From NCBI GenBank assembly GCA_016936595.1, contig JAFGXO010000221.1, forward strand, positions 1-34,863: a DNA stretch of 34,863 nucleotides, given 5' to 3'. The position numbers and the translations under genes were made by a program. Below the pieces are notes generated by a model. The model searched no databases. It was not told where the DNA came from and saw only the letters and a list, made by a program, of their open reading frames with translations. Position 1 is the stretch's first letter. Every line of letters starts with the position of its first letter. Positions 7,675 through 15,502 of the stretch are shown here, one piece after another. This DNA is from Bacteroidales bacterium. Its GTDB lineage: Bacteria; Bacteroidota; Bacteroidia; Bacteroidales; JAFGUD01.

Positions 7675-8241
7675 ATGGCTACAACTGCTGATATAAAAAA
7701 TGGATTAACAATTGTTTTTAATGACGATTTATATAAAATCGTTGAATTTTTACATGTAAAGCCCGGAAAAGGAGCTGCTTTTGTTAGAACAAAATTAAAA
7801 GGTATCACTAACGGAAAATCCTTTGAATACACTTTTCAGTCGGGAGCAAAATTAGAAATTGCTCGAATTGAACATCGTCCTTATCAATATCTTTATAAAG
7901 ATGATATGGGATATAATTTTATGCACAGTGAAACTTATGAACAAATTGCTATTGAAGAGTCATTGATTGAAGGTGTTGAATTTTTAATGCCTGAACAAGA
8001 AGTTGATATCGTTTTTCATTCAGATACAGAAACTGCTCTATATTGCGAACTTCCTCAAAATGTGGTTCTAGAAGTTACTTATACCGAACCCGGATTAAAA
8101 GGCGATACAGCTTCTTCAACCGCCACAAAACCTGCAACCTTAGAAACCGGAGTTGAAATAAGGGTTCCTCTTTTTATTAAAATTGGTGAAAAAATTAAAG
8201 TTGATACTCGCGAAAAATCGTATGTAGAAAGAGCCAAATAA
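7675..8241 (+). CDS. efp: Translation elongation factor P
   Basis: Relieves ribosome stalling at polyproline motifs. 188 aa with three beta-barrel domains in the usual order. The domain I loop VKPGKGAAF places the tip residue Lys at position 32, where E. coli EF-P carries its beta-lysine modification. The middle domain includes [21 protein letters not shown]. The C-terminal OB domain has the signature [17 protein letters not shown] and [16 protein letters not shown] lysine (not arginine) at the tip points away from the EarP rhamnosylation route; whether it is modified cannot be seen. A strong hairpin terminator follows 10 bases after the stop, so efp is probably monocistronic. Proteins in the window with proline runs (for example the PPPPPP peptide at 4298) are potential clients. 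Confidence 0.97.
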   Translation: MATTADIKNGLTIVFNDDLYKIVEFLHVKPGKGAAFVRTKLKGITNGKSFEYTFQSGAKLEIARIEHRPYQYLYKDDMGYNFMHSETYEQIAIEESLIEGVEFLMPEQEVDIVFHSDTETALYCELPQNVVLEVTYTEPGLKGDTASSTATKPATLETGVEIRVPLFIKIGEKIKVDTREKSYVERAK

Positions 8242-8251
8242 ATACTAAAAC

Positions 8252-8313
8252 AACACAAAGTATAATTGATTTATTGTAAACTCAAAATTTTATACTTTGT
8301 GTTTTTTATTTTA
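8252..8313 (+). terminator. Intrinsic terminator after efp
   Basis: A perfect 14-base stem (8252-8265 with 8290-8303, arm AACACAAAGTATAA) has a 24-base loop and is followed directly by a T-rich tract. It lies 10 bases after the efp stop. Confidence 0.7.
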
Positions 8314-8326
8314 CGCTTTTTTGTTT

Positions 8327-8334
8327 TACTTTTG
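8327..8334 (+). promoter_or_regulatory. Promoter -7 box for the SpoIIE-type phosphatase gene
   Basis: TACTTTTG matches TAnnTTTG, 70 bases upstream of the GTG start. The -33 element is not clear. Confidence 0.4.
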
Positions 8335-8404
8335 GCATAATTCAATTCTACTTTTTTAAGAGTTTTTTCGCCTTAAACAAAACATTAACACACATCATAA
8401 TATT

Positions 8405-9673
8405 GTGGCCAAATTGTCTATTGAAAGATTAAGATTCTGTAACTTTAAACTTCGAACTCTCCTTAATATTACTCAGGCAATAAATGAAAATTTGCCTACA
8501 AACGAACTATTAAATACTTTTGAACATATTCTTTTTGAAGAACTTAATATCGGACGCTTTTTACTTTATTCTAATTTAGAAAAAGAAGGCGAAATTATGC
8601 TTCATTATGGCCTCGAAGAAGAAGATTATTTGAAAATTGATTATTTTGAAGACCTAAAACCTATTACAAGTATTGAAATTACGATTGGTGAAGGTAGTGA
8701 ACCTTTTGATGTGTTTGATTTTGTGATTCCTATTTTTAAAAATAATCAGGTAATTGCTTTCATCTTAATGGGCGATATTGATAATGAACAAATAGGAATA
8801 AGTCCTTCTTTACGGCATCTTCAATTTATCCAAACTCTTACAAACATAATAATGGTTGCCATTCAGAATAAAGAATTGGTGCGTCAGAGTGTTGTGCAAG
8901 AAAGAATGAAAAAAGAGTTGGAAATGGCTGCACAAATTCAATCTATGCTTGTGCCTTCGGTTAATAGTTTGCCTAAACGTAAATATGTGAAAATCAAGTC
9001 GTTTTATATGTCGCATTTTGAAGTTGGCGGCGATCTATATGATTTTGGTCAAATAAGTAAACACGAAGTTTATTTTTGTATTGCTGATGTGTCGGGTAAA
9101 GGAATGTCGGCGGCTATGATAATGTCTAATTTTCAGGCTAATTTAAGAGCTCAATTTCACACAAAAAAAATAACGCTCGAAGAAATAGTGCAAAATTTAA
9201 ACGAAAATGTTGTTAAAGTTTCTGAGGGTTTTCATTTTGTAACTATGTTTTTAGCTAAGTATAATACTCTTACTCAAAAACTTATTTATGTTAATGCAGG
9301 GCATTTGCCTCCTATTTTATTTGATTTTAAAACTCAACGTACTCAATTACTGAAACAAGGTTGCCCAGGTATTGGAATGCTTGATAAAATCCCTAATGTT
9401 GAAGTTGGTAAACTTAGAATAAAAAACCCCTCCAAATTGCTCTGCTTTACCGACGGACTTTCTGAATATTCTATTGATAACAAAGAAGATTACGGTTATT
9501 TTGTTGCTCAAGATGCAATGTCAAATCCGGCTCTTGATATTAGCCAAACAATTAATTTTATCAGCAAAAATTTAAACTTAACTAAAGAAAATAATGCTGT
9601 TTTTGATGATGTTACTATTCTTGGAGTTCAATTTGAACCTGAAAATATTTTTATGCAAAAACTGAAAAATTGA
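8405..9673 (+). CDS. PP2C-like (SpoIIE/RsbU family) protein serine phosphatase with N-terminal GAF-like sensor
   Basis: Probably dephosphorylates a serine on an anti-sigma-factor antagonist or other STAS-like protein. Residues 1-160 look like a GAF-type sensor domain (IGRFLLYS, then VFDFVIPIFKNNQVIAFILMGD). A coiled linker QERMKKELEMAAQIQSMLVP joins it to a SpoIIE phosphatase domain at about 185-410. Metal-binding acidic motifs are VGGDLYDF, FCIADVSGKGMSAAM, FTDGLSEY and DDVTIL. No transmembrane segment is seen. The start is GTG 8405; the frame has an in-frame stop at 8357 and no ATG between. No anti-sigma kinase or antagonist gene adjoins it, although a STAS-like protein is encoded at 30528. 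The family is firm and the partner is unknown. Confidence 0.9.
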   Translation: MAKLSIERLRFCNFKLRTLLNITQAINENLPTNELLNTFEHILFEELNIGRFLLYSNLEKEGEIMLHYGLEEEDYLKIDYFEDLKPITSIEITIGEGSEPFDVFDFVIPIFKNNQVIAFILMGDIDNEQIGISPSLRHLQFIQTLTNIIMVAIQNKELVRQSVVQERMKKELEMAAQIQSMLVPSVNSLPKRKYVKIKSFYMSHFEVGGDLYDFGQISKHEVYFCIADVSGKGMSAAMIMSNFQANLRAQFHTKKITLEEIVQNLNENVVKVSEGFHFVTMFLAKYNTLTQKLIYVNAGHLPPILFDFKTQRTQLLKQGCPGIGMLDKIPNVEVGKLRIKNPSKLLCFTDGLSEYSIDNKEDYGYFVAQDAMSNPALDISQTINFISKNLNLTKENNAVFDDVTILGVQFEPENIFMQKLKN

Positions 9674-9757
9674 CAATATTGTATTTTATTGATGTTGGCT
9701 TATTAAATTGTTCTCCTTTTTTAATTTTATTATTAATTTTCTAAAATAATTTCTCTT

Positions 9758-10459
9758 ATGAAAAAAATATTATTTCTTTTCATCTTTTTGATTCCTGCTA
9801 TTTTTGCCAATGCTCAATTTACTTCTGATATGGTATTTTTTAGCTCTACTAATCAAAACTTTTTTGTTACTATCGACAACGCTCGTGTTAATTCTTATCC
9901 TGCTAATAAGGTTAGAGTTAATGATATTTCTGCCGGAATTCATAACATTCTTGTTACGATTCCAAACAACGCAAAAACCATGCTTGTATTGCCCGTTAAT
10001 GTGCCCGAAAATGTTGAATTAGCTGTTGTTGTTTCTCAAAATCAATTAGGCGTTTTTTTTCTCGAAACTTTTGTTGCTATTGATTATTCAAGTAATTCTT
10101 TGAACACTGATCCCACTATTGTTCCTTTGCCTCCGGATCAAAATAATACTTCCAGCGGCTTTTGTGATGCTCCTATGGATCAAAATGCTTTTAATACCGC
10201 TCTTTTTGCTCTTAAAAATCAAGACTTTGATAGCGATAAATTAATTGTTGCCAAACAAATTGCTTCTACAAATTGTTTGCTTTCGGAACAAGTTAAAACT
10301 ATTATGCTCGATTTTGACTTTGAATCCAGCAAGATTGATTTTGCTCAATTTGCTTATAGTCATACTTTTGATCCTCAAAATTATTACCTTGTTAATGAAG
10401 CCTTCGATTTTTCTTCAAGTATCGATAAATTGAATGATTATATTTCTTCTTTAGACTAA
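9758..10459 (+). CDS. Secreted DUF4476 domain protein
   Basis: 233 aa with a signal peptide (MKKILFLFIFLIPAIFANA, cleavage before QFTSD). An N-terminal beta-rich region (about 20-110) has the pattern ARVNSYPANKVRVNDISAGIHNILVTI, as in Bacteroidota proteins in which a small beta domain precedes DUF4476. A proline-rich linker VPLPPDQNNTSS follows. The C-terminal DUF4476 domain (about 130-233) shows FNTALFALKNQDFDSDKL, LLSEQVKTIMLDFDFESSK, FAYSHTFDPQNYYLV and a final LNDYISSL. DUF4476 is widespread in Bacteroidota exported proteins and its function is unknown. It lies just upstream of the OmpH-type chaperone. Confidence 0.85.
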   Translation: MKKILFLFIFLIPAIFANAQFTSDMVFFSSTNQNFFVTIDNARVNSYPANKVRVNDISAGIHNILVTIPNNAKTMLVLPVNVPENVELAVVVSQNQLGVFFLETFVAIDYSSNSLNTDPTIVPLPPDQNNTSSGFCDAPMDQNAFNTALFALKNQDFDSDKLIVAKQIASTNCLLSEQVKTIMLDFDFESSKIDFAQFAYSHTFDPQNYYLVNEAFDFSSSIDKLNDYISSLD

Positions 10460-10465
10460 ATTTTC

Positions 10466-10473
10466 TACTTTTG
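10466..10473 (+). promoter_or_regulatory. Promoter -7 box for the OmpH/Skp gene
   Basis: TACTTTTG matches TAnnTTTG, 24 bases upstream of the ATG at 10498. No TTG lies at the usual distance upstream. Confidence 0.45.
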
Positions 10474-10497
10474 TAATCTAATTTTTAAAATTTAAAC

Positions 10498-10998
10498 ATG
10501 AAAAAAAATTTCATTGTAGTTCTCTTGCTAATAGTGGGAACTATTTCATTGTCTGCTCAAAAAATTGCTTATGTTCATCGAGATTCTGTTTTGTTAAGCA
10601 TGCCTGAAATGATAGATGCTCAAAATCAATTGAACGCGTTTATTTCTCAAGTTCAAACTGAACTTCAAACAATGCAAAACGATTACCAAACTAAAGTTAC
10701 CGCTTTTAATAATAATGTTGATTCTTTGAGCACTGTTGTTAAAAACAACAAAGTGGCTGAAATTCAAGATTTAGAACGTAGAATTCAGGATTTTCAAGTA
10801 CAAGCACAAACCGAATACCTCGAAAAACAAAAACAATTACTTGTGCCTATTCAGAATAAATTTGACGATGCTCTCGAAAAAGTCAGAAAAGCTGGTGGAT
10901 ATGATGTTATTATGAATGTTTCGGCTGATGTTTTATATGTAAATCCTAAATTTGTAATTACTGATGAGGTTTTTACCGAACTTAACATTCAAAACTAA
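10498..10998 (+). CDS. OmpH/Skp family periplasmic outer-membrane-protein chaperone
   Basis: Periplasmic holdase that escorts unfolded outer-membrane proteins. 166 aa with a signal peptide ending SLSAQ (cleavage near residue 21). The conserved start of the mature domain, KIAYVHRDSVLLSMPEM, is typical of OmpH/Skp. A long coiled coil (about 40-125) rich in Gln, Lys and Glu forms the tentacle helices, and the strand GYDVIMNVSADVLYVNPKF returns to the trimer base. The stop codon overlaps the ispD start (TAATG), so the two are translationally coupled. Bacteroidota often carry several OmpH paralogues near BamA; here bamA is not adjacent. Confidence 0.92.
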   Translation: MKKNFIVVLLLIVGTISLSAQKIAYVHRDSVLLSMPEMIDAQNQLNAFISQVQTELQTMQNDYQTKVTAFNNNVDSLSTVVKNNKVAEIQDLERRIQDFQVQAQTEYLEKQKQLLVPIQNKFDDALEKVRKAGGYDVIMNVSADVLYVNPKFVITDEVFTELNIQN

Positions 10999-11684
10999 TG
11001 GAGTATAATTCTGCTTTAAAATCTGTTATTATTGTTGCCGGTGGTTCGGGAAAAAGAATGAACTCCCAAATTCCTAAACAGTTTTTATTGTTAAACAATA
11101 AACCGATTTTAATGCACTCTATTGAACAATTTTTTTTGTTTAATGATAAAATAACCATTATTTTAGTTCTGCCTGAAAATCAAATAAATATTTGGAATGA
11201 CTTATGTGAAAAACATGGCTTTATTATCAATCATTCTATTGTTGTTGGAGGTAAAGAACGTTTTCATTCTGTAAAAAATGGGCTTCAAAAAATTACAAAC
11301 ATTACGGGCTTTGTTGCAGTGCATGATGGTGTGCGACCACTTGTTAGTAAATCATTAATTTTAAGAGGCGTAATTGCTGCCCAAAAATATAATGCTGTTG
11401 TTCCGGTTATTCCGGTGGTTAATAGTTTGAGACAAATAATTGCTGATAAAACTAAACATATTGACCGACAAAATTTAAGAATTGTTCAAACGCCACAAAT
11501 ATTTGATGTTTCTATTTTAAAAAATGCTTATAATGTGAATTTTAACCCAAAATTTACCGATGATGCATCTGTTGTTGAAGCTAATGGAGTAGATGTATTT
11601 TTGTTTGATGGTGAAGAAAAAAATATTAAAATTACAAATAAGCTCGATTTATATTTTGCTGATTTTTTAATTAATAATTCATAA
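10998..11684 (+). CDS. ispD: 2-C-methyl-D-erythritol 4-phosphate cytidylyltransferase
   Basis: Third step of the MEP isoprenoid pathway: couples MEP with CTP to give CDP-methylerythritol. The CTP-binding loop [10 protein letters not shown] lies at about residues 12-21 with K27 in IPKQFLLL. Also seen are [25 protein letters not shown] (substrate-binding Asp/Arg), RIVQTPQIF and [12 protein letters not shown]. The length of 228 aa is normal. It overlaps the OmpH gene by one base and tdk begins 12 bases after it. The polyprenyl synthase at 24471 would use downstream products of this pathway, although the genes are unlinked. Confidence 0.95.
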   Translation: MEYNSALKSVIIVAGGSGKRMNSQIPKQFLLLNNKPILMHSIEQFFLFNDKITIILVLPENQINIWNDLCEKHGFIINHSIVVGGKERFHSVKNGLQKITNITGFVAVHDGVRPLVSKSLILRGVIAAQKYNAVVPVIPVVNSLRQIIADKTKHIDRQNLRIVQTPQIFDVSILKNAYNVNFNPKFTDDASVVEANGVDVFLFDGEEKNIKITNKLDLYFADFLINNS

Positions 11685-11695
11685 TAAAATTAAAA

Positions 11696-12289
11696 ATGTT
11701 TTTAGAAAATTCACCTAAATATTCCGGTAAAAGCGGCTGGATTGAAGTTGTTGCCGGTTCTATGTTTTCCGGTAAAACCGAAGAACTTATTCGTCGTCTT
11801 CGTAGAGCTCAAATAGCTAAATTAAAAGTTGAAATTTTTAAACCTGCTTTAGATACTCGTTACTCCGAAACAGAAATTGTTTCGCACGACGCCAAAACTA
11901 TTAGATCAATACCCGTAAAAAATTCAGCCCAAATTTTAGAAATTATTGAAGATGCTGATGTTGTTGGCGTTGACGAAGCTCAGTTTTTTGATGATGGTAT
12001 TATTGATGTGTGTAATTTGTTGGCTAATAATGGAATACGTGTTGTTGTTGCAGGCTTGGATATGGACTTTGCAGGCAAACCTTTTGGCCCTATTCCTTCT
12101 TTAATGGCTATTTCTGAATATGTAACAAAAGTTCACGCTATTTGTATGAAATGCGGTAATTTAGCACATCATTCGCACCGTACTTCTGCAAGTAAATCGC
12201 TTGTTGAGCTCGGCGAAAAAGATAAATATGAGCCGCTTTGTCGTTCTTGTTATATAAAATTAATAAATAATAATAATGCTATACGATGA
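11696..12289 (+). CDS. tdk: Thymidine kinase (type II)
   Basis: Phosphorylates thymidine with ATP for salvage. 197 aa. The P-loop [17 protein letters not shown] is at about residues 22-38, VDEAQFF at about 93-99 carries the catalytic Glu, and [13 protein letters not shown] at about 119-131 is conserved. The zinc-binding ribbon has CMKCG and CRSCY. The lasso segment reads [10 protein letters not shown], a little unlike the commoner YxxR form, but the key Arg remains. The last 14 bases overlap the start of the next gene, indicating an operon. Confidence 0.95.
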   Translation: MFLENSPKYSGKSGWIEVVAGSMFSGKTEELIRRLRRAQIAKLKVEIFKPALDTRYSETEIVSHDAKTIRSIPVKNSAQILEIIEDADVVGVDEAQFFDDGIIDVCNLLANNGIRVVVAGLDMDFAGKPFGPIPSLMAISEYVTKVHAICMKCGNLAHHSHRTSASKSLVELGEKDKYEPLCRSCYIKLINNNNAIR

Positions 12290-12698
12290 AATATATAACC
12301 TTTCTTTTGCTTTTTCACTAAAAACTTTAAAGTTTAGTCAAAAATTTAATGAAAAAAACAAAGAAAAGTTGCATGAATTTATCACAATTGCGACTCGTAT
12401 CGGGGCCCAAATTAACATGCTTAGAAATGATGGAAATTTTAATAATTTCATAAAAGTGTATAAAAATGCAATAGTGGGTTTAAATAAAATAGATTTTATT
12501 TTGTTTGATTTATTAATGGGAATAGTCATCACTGAGAGTGAGTTTGATGATTTTAAGGCTTCTGCTGAATATTTAAAATCTAAAATACTTTTGGAGTTAA
12601 ATACAATTTCTCCGGATTTTAACGTGGATTATTATTCTTTAAGCGAAAAATTTAAGCATATTGTTATTGACGGAAAAATAAATTTAAATAAAAAGTGA
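12276..12698 (+). CDS. Small helical protein, possibly of the four-helix-bundle S23/IVP-like group
   Basis: Not firmly recognised. 140 residues, predicted all-alpha, without signal peptide. Segments [47 protein letters not shown] and [20 protein letters not shown] have the spacing of the four helices found in proteins related to 23S rRNA intervening-sequence-encoded proteins, but the similarity is weak and the protein is longer than usual (about 115-125). It overlaps tdk by 14 bases and shares GTGA with the yidD start, so all three appear to be co-translated. Role unknown. Confidence 0.6.
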   Translation: MLYDEIYNLSFAFSLKTLKFSQKFNEKNKEKLHEFITIATRIGAQINMLRNDGNFNNFIKVYKNAIVGLNKIDFILFDLLMGIVITESEFDDFKASAEYLKSKILLELNTISPDFNVDYYSLSEKFKHIVIDGKINLNKK

Positions 12699-12973
12699 AA
12701 TTTTTGAGTAATATATTTAGTTTTATCTTGATAATTCCAATAAAATTATATCAATGGTTAATTTCGCCGTTTATTCCTCCTTCGTGTCGTCATGTACCTA
12801 CTTGTTCAAGTTATTCAATAGAGGCATTAAAAATTCATGGACCAATCAGAGGTTTTTTATTATCGTTGAACAGAGTGCTTAGGTGTAATCCGTGGGGAAC
12901 TGAAGGATATGACCCTGTGCCTCCTAAGATGACACGCAAAGAATGGAAAAATTATAAAATGAAACATAAATAA
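12695..12973 (+). CDS. yidD: Membrane protein insertion efficiency factor YidD
   Basis: A small membrane-associated protein that assists YidC-dependent membrane insertion. 92 aa with an amphipathic N-terminus ([19 protein letters not shown]), then the family core [15 protein letters not shown] at about residues 31-45 and RVLRCNPWG with GYDPVPP at about 61-76. All three conserved Cys are present. The start is GTG at 12695, overlapping the previous stop by four bases (GTGA); no in-frame ATG precedes the conserved region. In many bacteria it neighbours rnpA and yidC; here it ends a tdk operon. Confidence 0.93.
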   Translation: MKFLSNIFSFILIIPIKLYQWLISPFIPPSCRHVPTCSSYSIEALKIHGPIRGFLLSLNRVLRCNPWGTEGYDPVPPKMTRKEWKNYKMKHK

Positions 12974-12989
12974 ATTTTATTTTCTGAAA

Positions 12990-13010
12990 TTATTATAAAC
13001 TTTATAATAA
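12990..13010. repeat. Near-perfect palindrome just upstream of symporter start
   Basis: Arms TTATTATAAA (12990-12999) and TTTATAATAA (13001-13010) flank a single C and end 4 bases before the ATG at 13015. It could be a repressor operator or a leader hairpin hiding the start codon. There is no T-run of terminator type, although A-residues follow. Confidence 0.5.
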
Positions 13011-13014
13011 AAAA

Positions 13015-14748
13015 ATGCTTAAATCATTAGACTGGTTAATTATTGGAGCTTACCTTGTTGTAATTGTTGCAGTAGGCTTATTTTTTAAAAAACGAGCAGG
13101 TAATAGTCTTTCAGATTTTTTTCTTGGCGGACGAAATCTTCCCTGGTGGCTTGCCGGTTTATCGATGGTAGCTACAACTTTTGCTGCCGATACTCCACTG
13201 GTTGTTACTGAATTAGTTGGACAGAACGGAATTGCCGGTAATTGGCTTTGGTGGAACATGTTGATTGGTGGCATGTTAACAACTTTCTTTTTTGCTCGTT
13301 TATGGCGACGGGCTAATGTTTTAACCGAATTAGAATTTATCAGCATTCGATATAGTGGCAAAAAAGCAAGTTTTCTTCGTGGTACTCGTGCCGTTTATAT
13401 TGCTCTAATAATGAACGTTTTAATTATTGCATGGGTTAATGTTGCTCTTATGACAATAATAAACGTTTTTTTTGGAATTGAAGGCAACACACTACTTTGG
13501 ATAATGCTTGCTGCTATGTCGGTTGCTGCAATTTATACAACTGTTTCGGGCTTAAAAGGAATTGCTGTTACCGATGCAATTCAATTTTTTATTGCAATGT
13601 TTGGTGCAGTTATTCTTGCAATTTTAGTTGTTAAAAGCCAAAAAATAGGTGGAATTACTGGTCTAAAAGCTGCCTTACCCGATACTGCTTTTTCATTTTT
13701 TCCTAAAATTGGAGGTAAAGGCACAGCCGGTGTTTTAAGTTTGTCGGTTGCTTCTTTTCTTGCTTATGGTTTAATACAGTGGTGGGCAAGTTGGTATCCC
13801 GGAGCTGAGCCCGGCGGCGGCGGTTATATTGCTCAGCGTATGATGAGTACAAAAAATGAAAAACATTCGATTTTTGCAACTTTATTTTTCCAAATTGCTC
13901 ATTATGCCATCAGACCTTGGCCATGGATAATTGTAGGGCTATCAGCAATTATTTTGTATCCTGATTTAGCTGATGTTAACTTGCGTTTTGGGTATGTGTA
14001 CGCAATGCGCGATTTTTTGCCTGTTGGACTTAAAGGATTGATGCTTGTTGGATTTTTAGCGGCTTATATGAGTACAATTTCTACCCAACTTAATTTTGGC
14101 TCCAGTATTCTTACTAACGATTTTTTTATGTTGCTTGCTAAACAAAAAATCAATCAAAAAGATTTAGTAAATTATGGTCGTATTTTTACCATAGTTATCA
14201 TGATTTTGTCAATAGTTGTTACTTCTGAAATTAAAACAATTTCGGGCGTTTGGGTTTTTATGATTGAGTGTGGTGCCGGTTTGGGGCTTGTGCTCATTCT
14301 TCGTTGGTATTGGTGGCGAATAAATGCTTGGAGTGAATTTACTGCTATGTTTGTTCCATTTATTCTTTATGCTTTTTCAAAATTTGTTTTTAATTTTGAA
14401 TTTCCAAATTCATTTTTTTTAACCGTGGGAGGAACAACTGTTTCATGGCTTATTGTAACTTTCTTAACTAAACCTACTAACATTCAAGTGTTAACAGAGT
14501 TTTATGGTTTGGTTAAACCACAAGGTTGGTGGAAGCCTCTTGGAAATGAACATCATATTTCTGGAAATGTATTTTATCTTTTGGGTGCTTGGCTTACTTC
14601 AATTGTTTTTGTTTATTCTATTCTTTTTATGATAGGAAAAATAATATTTGCTGAATGGAACACAGCAACAGTTTTGTTCGGAATTGCCGTTGCTGCTCTT
14701 GCAGGTCTTCTGTTTTTTGTAAAAAGGGCAAAAATATTTGAGGACTAA
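13015..14748 (+). CDS. Sodium:solute symporter family transporter
   Basis: Inner-membrane Na+-coupled symporter of the SSS family, 577 aa, with about 13 hydrophobic helices. The first helix begins DWLIIGAYLVVIVAVGLFF, followed by SDFFLGGRNLPWWLAGLSM, the SSS hallmark for the TM1-TM2 loop, and AADTPLVVTEL. Later segments include IYTTVSGLKGIAVTDAIQFF and FLAAYMSTISTQLNFGSS, the latter matching the Na+-binding Ser/Thr region of TM8. The substrate cannot be told; the closest-looking subgroup contains transporters with large C-terminal loops of unknown solute. It follows yidD by 41 bases with a palindrome between, so it may be separately controlled. Confidence 0.9.
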   Translation: MLKSLDWLIIGAYLVVIVAVGLFFKKRAGNSLSDFFLGGRNLPWWLAGLSMVATTFAADTPLVVTELVGQNGIAGNWLWWNMLIGGMLTTFFFARLWRRANVLTELEFISIRYSGKKASFLRGTRAVYIALIMNVLIIAWVNVALMTIINVFFGIEGNTLLWIMLAAMSVAAIYTTVSGLKGIAVTDAIQFFIAMFGAVILAILVVKSQKIGGITGLKAALPDTAFSFFPKIGGKGTAGVLSLSVASFLAYGLIQWWASWYPGAEPGGGGYIAQRMMSTKNEKHSIFATLFFQIAHYAIRPWPWIIVGLSAIILYPDLADVNLRFGYVYAMRDFLPVGLKGLMLVGFLAAYMSTISTQLNFGSSILTNDFFMLLAKQKINQKDLVNYGRIFTIVIMILSIVVTSEIKTISGVWVFMIECGAGLGLVLILRWYWWRINAWSEFTAMFVPFILYAFSKFVFNFEFPNSFFLTVGGTTVSWLIVTFLTKPTNIQVLTEFYGLVKPQGWWKPLGNEHHISGNVFYLLGAWLTSIVFVYSILFMIGKIIFAEWNTATVLFGIAVAALAGLLFFVKRAKIFED

Positions 14749-14785
14749 TTTTTTGATTTACTATGAATTGCGATAAAAAGAGTAC

Positions 14786-15448
14786 TTAAATGTTTAAAAA
14801 ATGCAGAAAATTATCCATTCTTTCGTTGTATAATTCATCGTAATCTTGTGCGTCGTTGTTAAGCAAAATCACATCATATTTGTATCTCTCAAATGATTGA
14901 ATTATAGCCTCAATGTCGTTGGTGAAAACTTTAATAAATATAGTTATTTCTGTAGAAGCTTTATTTTCAATAAATAAGCTTAATAACTTGGAATCGTTTT
15001 TTTCAATGATATTTGAAATTTCTGTAGCTGAATAATCATTGTAGTTTAGTGAAAATTTAAGATGATATCCTTGTTCTTTTACGCTTAAAATATTTGAAAT
15101 TCCTGATAGAATTGATTTTTGGGTTATAATGCCTAAAAATTTCAGATTTTTGTCAACAACAGGAATAATTGATGTGTTGTATAGTTCAAATGCATTTATT
15201 ACGTCAAACAAATGTTGGTTATAGAACACAAATGCTCGCATAAATTTGTGTTGGTGTGTAATTAAATCAGAGTCTAAAATGTTTAAATCGTAGATATTGC
15301 TCATAGAAATTAATCCAAGCACATTTTCTTTGTCTATTACAGCTAAATCCGAAACCATATAATTTTCCATTATATCTATTGCTCTATTACCGTCGTCGGA
15401 GGGTAATAAAACCGGAAAATCTTTTGATATTAGATCTAAAGCAAGCAT
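14786..15448 (-). CDS. CBS-domain-pair protein
   Basis: 220 aa, cytosolic. Two CBS motifs are visible: ISKDFPVLLPSDDGNRAIDIM to VLGLISMSNIYDL (residues 7-54) and MRAFVFYNQHLFDVINAFELY to FLGIITQKSIL (69-113). They form a Bateman module that binds adenosine nucleotides in other families. A C-terminal half of about 90 residues has alternating strands and helices (LLSLFIENKASTEITIFIKV, ESFERYKYDVILL-like) suggestive of an ACT-like fold. Many Bacteroidota have such a CBS protein near pdxJ and NAD kinase; those genes are not here. It shares its strand with mutL 54 bases upstream. Ligand unknown. Confidence 0.8.
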   Translation of the reverse strand: MLALDLISKDFPVLLPSDDGNRAIDIMENYMVSDLAVIDKENVLGLISMSNIYDLNILDSDLITHQHKFMRAFVFYNQHLFDVINAFELYNTSIIPVVDKNLKFLGIITQKSILSGISNILSVKEQGYHLKFSLNYNDYSATEISNIIEKNDSKLLSLFIENKASTEITIFIKVFTNDIEAIIQSFERYKYDVILLNNDAQDYDELYNERMDNFLHFLNI

Positions 15449-15502
15449 AAAATTTTGGTTTTGACAAATATGAACAAAAAAAAGATAAAAAGAAATGTTT
15501 TT

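Noticed and set aside
9804-10022. Hydrophobic frame inside the DUF4476 gene
   Set aside because: Leu-rich only because it reads T-rich codons out of frame; the DUF4476 frame is clearly the coding one.
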